A stretch of DNA of 6,262 bases. Origin: Clostridia bacterium. GTDB taxonomy: Bacteria > Bacillota > Clostridia > Oscillospirales > QAMX01. Under the pieces are notes generated by a model. The model worked only from the letters and a program-made list of their open reading frames with translations. It was not told the DNA's origin and did not search any database. The stretch is taken from contig JAFYNU010000528.1 of NCBI GenBank assembly GCA_017547975.1, forward strand, positions 1 through 6,262, written 5' to 3'. Positions within the stretch are counted from its first letter, which is position 1. Each line of letters starts with the position of its first letter. This document shows, in pieces, positions 1 through 6,262 of this stretch. The position numbers and the translations under genes are program-made.

Positions 1-1775
1 AAGAAATGACCCATCTTTGTGGGGAAATACGTTCTTTTTTGCAAAGCAGTGTGCGGGTGACCGGTGGACACCTTGCCTCTAACCTTGGCATTGTGGAGCT
101 ATCCTGCGCTCTCGTATATACGCTGGATTTCACTTGCGATAAGCTTGTATATGACGTTGGACATCAGTGCTATACGCATAAGCTTCTGACCGGTCGATAT
201 GCCGATTTTGATTCTTTACGATCCTTCGGCGGATTATCCGGGTTCCAGTCACCAACCGAAAGTATCTTTGATTTCTTCCAGACAGGACACGCCTCTACCT
301 CCATTTCTGCTGTGATCGGATTTGCCCGTGCGGCAAAGCTTCGGGGGGAGAAGGGGTGCTTTGTTGCTGTCTGTGGGGATGGATCACTCACCGGCGGTAT
401 GGTATACGAAGCTCTTAACGACGGAGGGGATACCGATCTCCCGATTGTTGTCATTATCAACGATAACGAAATGTCCATCGGCAAGAGTGTAGGTGTCATT
501 CCCCACAAGCTTTCCGCCATGCGTCTCAAAAAGGGATATATTCGTGCCAAGCGCCGCTATCACCTTGTCATGGATCATTTGCCTCATCTTTCTCGTTTTT
601 TGAATCGTACCAAGGAAAAGATGAAGGATATTTTACTGCCTCATACCATTTTGGATGAGTTTGGCTTCGATTTTCTCGGTACCGTAGATGGTAATGATCT
701 GAATTCCCTGATTCATGCCCTGCAATATGCCAAAATGCAGAATCATCCCGTTTTATTGCATGCCCGTACCGTCAAAGGTCTCGGGGATAAAGCATCGGTC
801 AGCAACCCGGAAAAATATCACTCTGTTCCCCGTGAGGTTCCGGAAGCAACTCCATCCGGTTCCTTTTCCAAGGAGTTCGGGAGGGAATTGGTGAAAATGG
901 GGGAAGAAGACACCAGCCTTTGTGTCATCACCGCCGCCATGCCCAAGGGAACAGGCACCTATCTTTTCGGTGAATCCTATCCGGATCGTTATTTTGACGT
1001 AGGAATTGCGGAAGAACACGCCGTTACTATGGCAGGTGCTCTTTCCATGGGAGGCATGAATCCGGTAGTCGCTATTTATTCCACCTTTTTACAACGCAGT
1101 TTTGACCAATTGCTCAACGACGTGGCTCTGCAAAACAGCCCGCTTCATCTGGCCATTGACCGATGTGGTATTGCCTGCGATGACGGCATGACACATAACG
1201 GTATTTACGACGTTGGATATCTTTCTTTGATTCCCGGTCTTTCCCTTTACGCCCCCTCCAATTTTGCCGAACTCCGAGATATGTTGCGTTTTTCTGTAAA
1301 GGAACCCGCCTTGACGGCAGTTCGCTACGCAAAGGGCGGTGAGGGCGTTTTCAAGGACAACTGCTTTACAGGCAACGAGCCTTTTGTAGAACTGGGTGCT
1401 CCTGGTGAGTACGTCATTCTTTCTTACGGTATGGCCATCAACAAGGCCATATCCGTGGCTGATTCGCTGAAAAAGGCGGATATTTCGGTTTCCGTCATGA
1501 AACTCAATCGCCTGTTCCCCTTTGAAACCGATTCTCTTCTTTCCGCACTTTCGAACCGCTCCGGTATTTTTGTCATCGAAGACGTGGTTCGCGAAGGCAG
1601 TATCGGTGAGAAACTTGCATTCCTTCTTCTGGAAAGAGGCATCCATACGACGTACCGCGCTTTTGCACTCCCCGGCATCATTCCGCACGGGGATCTCGAT
1701 TCGCTGGAGAAGTTGATTGGATTTGACAATTGCACCATTATTCAATCCATCCGGGAGGCCATTTCACATGCCTGA
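1..1775 (+). CDS. dxs: 1-deoxy-D-xylulose-5-phosphate synthase, 5' end missing
   Basis: This thiamine-diphosphate enzyme joins pyruvate and glyceraldehyde 3-phosphate with loss of CO2 to make DXP, the first step of the MEP isoprenoid pathway and a precursor for thiamine and pyridoxal. The frame is open to the left edge, so the ATG at 6 is probably internal. Aligning with E. coli DXS suggests about 27 residues are missing. Numbering from that Met (589 residues): TGGH at 19-22, VGHQ at 51-54, the ThDP motif GDG at 124-126 with Asn near 152, the transketolase-type GIAEEH ending at 338, and DGMTH at 393-397. By alignment, His22, Arg72, His272, Glu336, Tyr358, Arg386, Asp393 and His397 match E. 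coli His49, Arg99, His299, Glu370, Tyr392, Arg420, Asp427 and His431. Lys443 replaces Arg478, and the usual GPxDGH and GYxPAE motifs are altered. The stop codon lies inside tlyA. The family call is firm; activity is inferred. Confidence 0.96.
   Translation, partial: EMTHLCGEIRSFLQSSVRVTGGHLASNLGIVELSCALVYTLDFTCDKLVYDVGHQCYTHKLLTGRYADFDSLRSFGGLSGFQSPTESIFDFFQTGHASTSISAVIGFARAAKLRGEKGCFVAVCGDGSLTGGMVYEALNDGGDTDLPIVVIINDNEMSIGKSVGVIPHKLSAMRLKKGYIRAKRRYHLVMDHLPHLSRFLNRTKEKMKDILLPHTILDEFGFDFLGTVDGNDLNSLIHALQYAKMQNHPVLLHARTVKGLGDKASVSNPEKYHSVPREVPEATPSGSFSKEFGRELVKMGEEDTSLCVITAAMPKGTGTYLFGESYPDRYFDVGIAEEHAVTMAGALSMGGMNPVVAIYSTFLQRSFDQLLNDVALQNSPLHLAIDRCGIACDDGMTHNGIYDVGYLSLIPGLSLYAPSNFAELRDMLRFSVKEPALTAVRYAKGGEGVFKDNCFTGNEPFVELGAPGEYVILSYGMAINKAISVADSLKKADISVSVMKLNRLFPFETDSLLSALSNRSGIFVIEDVVREGSIGEKLAFLLLERGIHTTYRAFALPGIIPHGDLDSLEKLIGFDNCTIIQSIREAISHA
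1753..1758 (+). promoter_or_regulatory. Ribosome binding site of tlyA
   Basis: GGGAGG lies inside the last codons of dxs, nine bases before the ATG at 1768. It decides the tlyA start: the in-frame ATG at 1717 would add 17 residues with no resemblance to the N-terminus of the family. A site embedded in the upstream gene fits translational coupling. Confidence 0.7.
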
Positions 1776-2562
1776 ACCCCAAAGACTTGATACCATGCTT
1801 GTTGCCCTCGGTATATTCAAAAGCCGCGAGGCTGCCAAGCGCGCAATCCAAGCCTCTACCGTAAAGGTCAATGGAAAAATTCAGGAAAAACCTGCGTATT
1901 CGGTTACCGAAACCGATCACATTGAATATATCGGTGAACCACAAGCCTACGTCAGCCGCGGCGGGCTGAAGCTGAAACGTGCCATAGACTGTTTCGGTCT
2001 CGCCCTAACCGACTTCATCTGCCTGGATGCGGGTGCTTCCACCGGAGGTTTTACCGATTGTATGCTCCAGGAAGGGGCCCGGGAAGTATATGCCGTGGAG
2101 GGCGGCCGCGATCAGTTGGACGATTCCTTGCAACGCCATCCAGCTGTCCACTCATACGAAAAAACCGACGTCCGGGCTATGCCCAGGGAAATCACCGATA
2201 TCCCCTTTGATTTTCTGGCAAGCGATCTCTCCTTTATTTCCTTGACCATGGTGATGCCTTATCTGTTTCCTCTTTTAAAAGAAGACGGAAAGGCTGTCCT
2301 TCTGGTAAAGCCGGAATTCGAAGCCGGTCGGGAAGCCATCGGCAAAAACGGAGTCGTCAAGAATCCCCGGGATCACGTACGAGTTTTGAATCAAATTCTT
2401 TCGGAAGTACGCAAGCTCAATGTCTTTCCCGCCGGCTTGACACATTCTCCCATCAAGGGCGGAAGCGGAAATATTGAGTATCTGCTTTATCTTACCAAGC
2501 GGCCAATTGATTATTACCCCGATGTGAAGGAAATTGTTGATCAAGCATTTTCCTCCCTATAA
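1768..2562 (+). CDS. tlyA: TlyA family rRNA (cytidine-2'-O)-methyltransferase
   Basis: Predicted SAM-dependent 2'-O-ribose methyltransferase of ribosomal RNA; characterised TlyA proteins modify 23S C1920 and, in the longer type, also 16S C1409. The protein has 264 residues. An S4 RNA-binding domain covers about 6-65 (RLDTMLV, SREAAKRAI, VNGK), followed by an FtsJ-like Rossmann domain. YVSRGGLKL is at 61-69 and the SAM-binding LDAGASTGGFTD at 86-97. SDLSFISL is at 152-159 and VKPEFEAGRE at 180-189. Lys68, Asp153, Lys181 and Glu237 line up with the K-D-K-E tetrad reported for the Mycobacterium tuberculosis protein, shifted by one residue. The length, close to the mycobacterial protein, hints at the dual-target type, but this is inference. 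Older annotations call the family hemolysin A. The gene overlaps dxs by eight bases, and nadK follows after 14. The start was chosen by its ribosome site and by the S4 domain beginning. Confidence 0.95.
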   Translation: MPEPQRLDTMLVALGIFKSREAAKRAIQASTVKVNGKIQEKPAYSVTETDHIEYIGEPQAYVSRGGLKLKRAIDCFGLALTDFICLDAGASTGGFTDCMLQEGAREVYAVEGGRDQLDDSLQRHPAVHSYEKTDVRAMPREITDIPFDFLASDLSFISLTMVMPYLFPLLKEDGKAVLLVKPEFEAGREAIGKNGVVKNPRDHVRVLNQILSEVRKLNVFPAGLTHSPIKGGSGNIEYLLYLTKRPIDYYPDVKEIVDQAFSSL

Positions 2563-2576
2563 CAGACAGGTATTGT

Positions 2577-3377
2577 ATGAATATTGCTATCATTACAAAC
2601 GAAGCCAAAGATATCGACAGAAGAGTCAGCCGATCGGCAGCACTCCTTCTGAGAGACGCAGGAGCAAATGTGTTGGAAATCGCCAACACCGAAGCCATTC
2701 CTTCCGGTATTGATTTTGCCATCACTTTCGGAGGAGACGGCACTTTGCTTCACGCCGCAAGGCAAACCGCCTATTCCCAGACTCCCATTCTTGGTGTCAA
2801 CGTCGGTACTTTAGGCTATCTTGCGGAATTGGAACCCGGCGAAATCTCCATGTTGACCCAGCTTCTGGATGGAAACTATCACATTGAAAAGCGGATGCTT
2901 CTATCCCTGAAGCTCATTCGCGATGGGCAGACCATCCTGGAAGACATTTGTCTCAACGACGCCGTTGTTACTCACGGCGACATCATGCGGGTCATACCGC
3001 TGACCTTGTATTGCGATGGAATGGAAGTCAAATTCTTCCGGGGAGACGGTATCATTGCCAGCACGCCAACCGGAAGCACCGCTTACTCCTTATCTGCCGG
3101 GGGACCCATTGTAGATCCTAAGTCGGACAGCATCCTTTTGACCCCCCTCAGCGCCCATGCGCTCTATGCAAAAAGCTTCGTCTTCTCCGATCAGAGAACG
3201 GTAGATATTCAGGTAGGGGAGTTGGAAAACCGATCGGCATACCTTTCTTCCGATGGATTTGATGCCCATAGGCTTCATACAGGAGATATTGTCCGTCTTT
3301 CCCGCTCGGAACACAGCGTATCCCTTGTCAAGCTCAAAAACGAAGGATTCTTTTCCTTGCTATATCGAAAACTTTGA
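2577..3377 (+). CDS. nadK: NAD kinase
   Basis: Phosphorylates NAD to NADP in the cytoplasm, using ATP or, in some family members, polyphosphate; it is the sole source of NADP in most bacteria. The 266-residue protein has all family hallmarks. The GGDGT nucleotide-binding motif is at 52-56, with the catalytic Asp at 54. GVNVGTLGYLAE is at 73-84, the ND pair at 127-128, GDG at 156-158 and the glycine/threonine-rich TPTGSTAYSLSAGGP at 163-177. The N-terminus MNIAIITN begins the first Rossmann strand, so the start is reasonable even though the upstream site is weak: only AGG at 2568-2570, six bases before the ATG. Translation may depend on coupling to tlyA, which ends 14 bases upstream. Length is slightly below many bacterial NadK proteins, but no motif is missing. 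In Bacillus nadK lies elsewhere; its place between tlyA and argR is typical of Clostridia. Confidence 0.96.
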   Translation: MNIAIITNEAKDIDRRVSRSAALLLRDAGANVLEIANTEAIPSGIDFAITFGGDGTLLHAARQTAYSQTPILGVNVGTLGYLAELEPGEISMLTQLLDGNYHIEKRMLLSLKLIRDGQTILEDICLNDAVVTHGDIMRVIPLTLYCDGMEVKFFRGDGIIASTPTGSTAYSLSAGGPIVDPKSDSILLTPLSAHALYAKSFVFSDQRTVDIQVGELENRSAYLSSDGFDAHRLHTGDIVRLSRSEHSVSLVKLKNEGFFSLLYRKL

Positions 3378-3390
3378 TCACATGACAATA

Positions 3391-3398
3391 AAAGGAGG
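3391..3398 (+). promoter_or_regulatory. Ribosome binding site of argR
   Basis: AAAGGAGG is a near-perfect anti-16S match, five bases before the argR ATG at 3404. It is the strongest site in the window. The 26 bases between nadK and argR contain no clear ARG box or terminator. Confidence 0.85.
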
Positions 3399-3403
3399 CA
3401 CCC

Positions 3404-3856
3404 ATGAAATTCAAACGGCATAACACTATTCTCCGCTTGATTTCTGAGCAGAATATCGAAACTCAGCAACAGCTTGCCGAGCTTCTGATTGCAGAGGGAT
3501 TTTCGGCGACCCAGGCTACCGTTTCCCGGGACATCAAAGAGCTCAACATCATCAAGGTCCACGATCATGATGATCATTATAAATACGCCGTAGCAAAGCA
3601 AGGCGGGCATTCTTCCGATTCCACAAAGCTACAAACCATTTTCCGCGAAAGCGTTATTTCGGTTGATTATGCGGTCAATATCGTCGTTATCCGCACAATC
3701 ACCGGAACCGCCAATGCCGCCGCCGCGGGAATCGATGCCATGCATCTGCCCAATATCGTTGGGACCCTGGCCGGGGACGACACCATTATGGTGGTTATGC
3801 GCTCCCAGTCCAAGGCGCAGGATTTCTGCACCGACATGAAAAACCTCTTGAAATAA
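3404..3856 (+). CDS. argR: Arginine repressor ArgR/AhrC
   Basis: Arginine-sensing transcription factor that represses arginine synthesis genes and, in Firmicutes, can activate catabolism; the family works as a hexamer with arginine bound between trimers. The 150-residue length is normal. The N-terminal winged helix-turn-helix spans about 1-65, with the recognition helix carrying TQATVSRDIKEL at 36-47 (Ser41-Arg42 being the conserved DNA-contacting pair). The C-terminal oligomerisation and arginine-binding domain spans about 72-150, with GTANAAAAGIDAM at 101-113 and GTLAGDDT at 120-127; the Asp125-Asp126 pair is the expected ligand-binding site. An unusual His/Asp-rich stretch, HDHDDH, sits at 53-58 in the wing. 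The start is fixed by the strong ribosome site. It lies between nadK and recN, the usual place in Firmicutes, where linkage to arginine genes is not expected. No operator was recognised upstream. Confidence 0.96.
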   Translation: MKFKRHNTILRLISEQNIETQQQLAELLIAEGFSATQATVSRDIKELNIIKVHDHDDHYKYAVAKQGGHSSDSTKLQTIFRESVISVDYAVNIVVIRTITGTANAAAAGIDAMHLPNIVGTLAGDDTIMVVMRSQSKAQDFCTDMKNLLK

Positions 3857-3857
3857 T

Positions 3858-3865
3858 AAAAGGAG
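3858..3865 (+). promoter_or_regulatory. Ribosome binding site of recN
   Basis: AAAAGGAG lies six bases before the ATG at 3872 and directly after the argR stop codon. Together with the 15-base gap it supports co-transcription of argR and recN. Confidence 0.8.
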
Positions 3866-3871
3866 TAATCT

Positions 3872-5587
3872 ATGCTGACCCTTCTGAAAATTCGCAATAT
3901 TGCCGTGGTGGAAGCCGCCGATATTTGCTTTGATAAAGGTTTCAGCGTGCTCTCCGGCGAAACCGGTGCCGGTAAATCCATGATTATCGACGCAGTCCGT
4001 ATGATTTTGGGTGAACGAATGTCCCGTGATATCATCCGCACCGGTGAAAAGAAAGCATCAGTCTACGCAGAGTTCTCCTTTGGGTCCACTCCGCCTTCCT
4101 CCGTGGAGACCTTTGTGGACCAAAACGGATGCCTTGCTCTTTATCGCGAGATTTCTTCCGAAGGGAAAAACATCTGTCGGATCAACGGAAAACCGGTGCA
4201 AACCACCTTGCTCCGTACCATTGGTGAAAAGCTGGTAGATATCCACGGACAACATGATAGCCGTAACCTCCTGGATCCGGACCGACATATCGAGTATATT
4301 GATATTTTTGCCGGACTGGAAGACGAAAAACAGGAGTACCGTAGGCGTTACGCCGATCTTCGCGCCATGGCCAGAGAAATCAAGGCATTGCAAATGGATG
4401 AGGGAGAGAAGCTCCGTCGGATGGAGATGTTGGATTACCAGATTACCGAAATTAAAAATGCCAACCTTTCCGAAAAAGAAGAGGAAGAATTAACCGAGCG
4501 CAAGACCCTTCTGGCAAGTTCCGAAAAGCTCGCTTCCCGAATCACAGCTGCTTTGGAATGCCTGGCGGGAGGGGATCGCACGGTTGGTGCTGTTGAAGCC
4601 ATTTCGGATGCCATTGCTTCCTTACAGGCCGCATCTCGAATTCATTCCCGCTATGAAAACCTTGCTACCGCCTTGGAAGAGGTCTCCTATACCGTGGAGG
4701 ACGTGCTTCATACCTTGGAAGGGGAGCAGTCAGAATTGGTGTATTCTCCGGAAGAACTCAATGCCATTGAAGAACGGCTGGATCTTATCTATCGCCTGAA
4801 GCGTAACTACGGGCCAACCGTGGCTGATGTTTTGGGTTTCCTGGATCAAATTCAGACCGAGCGCAATACCATTGCGTTTTCCGATCAGCGCCGTGAGGAG
4901 CTCACCGCTGCTTACCGCGCCAAAAGGCAAGAACTCTTGTCATTCGCCCAGGGACTCAGTAAAAAACGCCACAGTGCCGCAGAGACCATAGCCCGGGCAA
5001 TAGAAGGTGAACTTGCTTACCTGAATATGCCAAATACCCGTTTTTCCGTGGAGTTTTATACTCCGGAAGATGCCGAAAAGCATCCGTTCAATGCAAACGG
5101 AATCGACAACCTGGAATTCTTCCTGTCGGTTAACAAGGGGGAAAGCTTAAAACCGCTTTCCAAAACCGCCTCTGGCGGTGAGCTTTCCCGCATCATGTTG
5201 GCACTGAAAAACGTACTGACAGACAAGGACAGCATTCCTGTGCAAATATTCGACGAGATCGACACCGGCATTTCGGGTCGAGCCGCCCAAAAGGTTGCCG
5301 ATAAGCTTTGGACGCTTGCCCGCGGCCGTCAGGTCCTTTCGGTTACCCACCTTTCTCAGCTTGCCGCCATGGCCGATTCCGATTATCTGATCGAAAAAGT
5401 GGAGAAGGATGGCCGCACCGTCACCCATATCCGTAAACTCAGCGAAGAGGAGCGTACTCATGAAATCGCCCGTATCAACGTTGGCGATCACGTTACCCCC
5501 CTTGCCCTGGACAGCGCCAAACAAATGCTGGAAGCCTGTCAAATCACCAAAGAACAGTTCAACAAAACCCATTCACTTATATCATAA
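3872..5587 (+). CDS. recN: DNA repair protein RecN
   Basis: SMC-like ATPase recruited early to DNA double-strand breaks, where it holds or bridges DNA ends for RecA-dependent recombination. The 571-residue length fits the family. The N-terminal ATPase half has Walker A GETGAGKS at 29-36, followed by GQHDSRNLLDPDRHIEYID, the RecN version of the segment after Walker A. A long charged region from about 150 to 375, rich in Glu, Lys, Arg and Leu, is the expected antiparallel coiled coil. The C-terminal half has the ABC signature SGGELSR at 434-440, Walker B VQIFDEID at 457-464 with the catalytic Glu at 462, and the switch His at 493 in VTHLSQLAAMAD. No key residue is missing. The gene follows argR by 15 bases, as in Bacillus and Clostridia. 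No LexA-type SOS box was recognised just upstream, as expected for an internal operon gene. Confidence 0.97.
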   Translation: MLTLLKIRNIAVVEAADICFDKGFSVLSGETGAGKSMIIDAVRMILGERMSRDIIRTGEKKASVYAEFSFGSTPPSSVETFVDQNGCLALYREISSEGKNICRINGKPVQTTLLRTIGEKLVDIHGQHDSRNLLDPDRHIEYIDIFAGLEDEKQEYRRRYADLRAMAREIKALQMDEGEKLRRMEMLDYQITEIKNANLSEKEEEELTERKTLLASSEKLASRITAALECLAGGDRTVGAVEAISDAIASLQAASRIHSRYENLATALEEVSYTVEDVLHTLEGEQSELVYSPEELNAIEERLDLIYRLKRNYGPTVADVLGFLDQIQTERNTIAFSDQRREELTAAYRAKRQELLSFAQGLSKKRHSAAETIARAIEGELAYLNMPNTRFSVEFYTPEDAEKHPFNANGIDNLEFFLSVNKGESLKPLSKTASGGELSRIMLALKNVLTDKDSIPVQIFDEIDTGISGRAAQKVADKLWTLARGRQVLSVTHLSQLAAMADSDYLIEKVEKDGRTVTHIRKLSEEERTHEIARINVGDHVTPLALDSAKQMLEACQITKEQFNKTHSLIS

Positions 5588-5590
5588 AAG

Positions 5591-5598
5591 AGAGAGGA
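5591..5598 (+). promoter_or_regulatory. Probable ribosome binding site of tyrS
   Basis: AGAGAGGA is a moderate anti-16S match. Its GAGG core ends 11 bases before the ATG at 5609, somewhat further than usual. It is the only candidate in the 21-base gap after recN. Confidence 0.55.
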
Positions 5599-5608
5599 AC
5601 CAATTACC

Positions 5609-6262
5609 ATGCAGATTTACGAAGAACTCCAGGCCCGCGGCTTAATTGCCCAGGTCACCAACGAACCCGAAATTCGCGAAATGGTCAACAGCGGCAAAGC
5701 CCGTTTCTATATCGGTTTTGACTGCACCGCCGACAGCCTCACCGCCGGTCACTTCCTGGCCCTGACCCTGATGAAGCGTCTGCAAATGGCCGGTAACCAG
5801 CCCATCGCTCTGATCGGTGGCGGTACTACCATGATCGGCGACCCTTCCGGCCGTACCGATATGCGTAAAATGCTCACCCGGGAAGATATTGACCACAACG
5901 CCGAATGCTTCCGCCGCCAGATGGAAAAGTTCATCGAGTTCGGAGAAGGCAAGGCCACCATGGTCAACAATGCCGACTGGCTCCTGGATCTGAACTACGT
6001 ACAGCTCCTGCGGGAAGTAGGCGCCTGCTTCTCGGTCAATAACATGCTCCGTGCCGACTGCTACAAACAGAGAATGGAAAAGGGTCTTTCCTTCCTGGAA
6101 TTCAACTACATGATCATGCAGTCCTACGACTTCTACCATCTCTTCCAGAACTATGGCTGCAACATGCAGTTTGGCGGCGACGACCAGTGGAGCAACATGT
6201 TGGGCGGCACCGAACTGATCCGCAAGAAGCTTGGCAAGGATGCCCATGCTATGACCGTAACC
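5609..6262 (+). CDS. tyrS: Tyrosyl-tRNA synthetase, 3' end missing
   Basis: Class I aminoacyl-tRNA synthetase that activates tyrosine with ATP and charges tRNA-Tyr. The frame runs to the right edge, giving 218 residues of an enzyme normally a little over 400. The KMSKS-type loop and the C-terminal S4 domain are therefore outside the window. The start aligns without gaps with the Geobacillus stearothermophilus enzyme: Tyr34, Gly36, Asp38, Thr40, Gly47, His48, Asp78 and Arg86 are shared, and Arg82 replaces Lys82. The HIGH motif reads TAGH at 45-48, with Thr for the first His. Tyrosine-site residues Tyr167, Gln171 and Asp174 match Tyr169, Gln173 and Asp176. GGDDQW at 189-194 is the clostridial form of GGSDQW. 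Codon choice is strongly C-ending (10 of 12 Phe are TTC, 11 of 13 Asn are AAC), suggesting high expression. It begins 21 bases after recN, leaving no room for a T-box. Confidence 0.96.
   Translation, partial: MQIYEELQARGLIAQVTNEPEIREMVNSGKARFYIGFDCTADSLTAGHFLALTLMKRLQMAGNQPIALIGGGTTMIGDPSGRTDMRKMLTREDIDHNAECFRRQMEKFIEFGEGKATMVNNADWLLDLNYVQLLREVGACFSVNNMLRADCYKQRMEKGLSFLEFNYMIMQSYDFYHLFQNYGCNMQFGGDDQWSNMLGGTELIRKKLGKDAHAMTVT

Noticed and set aside
1089..1745. 218-codon open frame on the minus strand opposite dxs
   Set aside because: It fully overlaps the conserved C-terminal half of DXS, and its translation shows no recognisable domain. It is a chance antisense frame.
2629..2638. Palindrome GCCGATCGGC, with a similar CCGATCGGCA near 3231
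   Set aside because: Both copies lie inside nadK coding sequence in unrelated positions; ten-base palindromes are expected by chance, and there is no array or spacing pattern.
3378..3403. ARG box (ArgR autoregulatory operator) before argR
   Set aside because: I looked for paired AT-rich TGAAT/ATTCA half-sites in the gap and found none; the gap is only 26 bases and mostly ribosome binding site.
3565..3580. Repeated GATCATGATGATCAT-like sequence inside argR
   Set aside because: It is explained by the His/Asp codons of the wing (CAT and GAT) and is not a perfect inverted repeat, so an operator is not supported.
5558..5585. Possible promoter for tyrS (TTCAAC, 16 bases, TATCAT)
   Set aside because: The -10 match is fair but the -35 matches at only three of six positions, and a start near 5592 would cut into the ribosome binding site. 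Not strong enough to annotate.
5642..6247. Long open frame of 201 codons on the minus strand opposite tyrS
   Set aside because: It is antisense to a clear TyrRS with a conserved active site. The C-ending codons of tyrS remove stop codons on the opposite strand, and the translation resembles no family I recognise.

Overview
The window is a tightly packed, single-strand housekeeping segment with six protein genes, all on the + strand: dxs (5' end cut by the window edge), tlyA, nadK, argR, recN and tyrS (3' end cut by the window edge). Intergenic gaps run from an 8-base overlap to 26 bases, and I see no terminator, RNA gene, mobile element, CRISPR array or long repeat. No gap exceeds 300 bases.

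The order dxs-tlyA-(nadK)-argR-recN is a known conserved block of Firmicutes, and the presence of nadK between tlyA and argR is the clostridial version. The tyrosyl-tRNA synthetase fragment has the clostridial-type GGDDQW motif. Base composition looks balanced (by eye near 50% GC). I therefore infer an anaerobic Clostridia member, perhaps of the Oscillospirales/Ruminococcaceae type. The genus cannot be named from this sequence.

Layout: 1-1775 dxs (first step of the MEP isoprenoid pathway); 1768-2562 tlyA (rRNA 2'-O-methyltransferase, overlapping dxs by 8 bases); 2577-3377 nadK (NADP synthesis); 3404-3856 argR (arginine-responsive regulator); 3872-5587 recN (SMC-like DNA repair ATPase); 5609 to the right edge tyrS (tyrosyl-tRNA synthetase). 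argR and recN have strong Shine-Dalgarno sites at normal spacing. tlyA has one inside the dxs end. nadK and tyrS have weaker or more distant ones. The first five genes look like one transcription unit. tyrS may be read through from recN, because only 21 bases separate them.

I did not find an undescribed system. The points most worth a second look are a DXS that keeps the catalytic core but departs from consensus at several substrate-region positions (including Lys where E. coli has Arg478), a TyrRS with Thr in place of the first His of the HIGH motif, and tyrS sitting where spoIVB-spo0A usually follows recN, with no room for a T-box leader.
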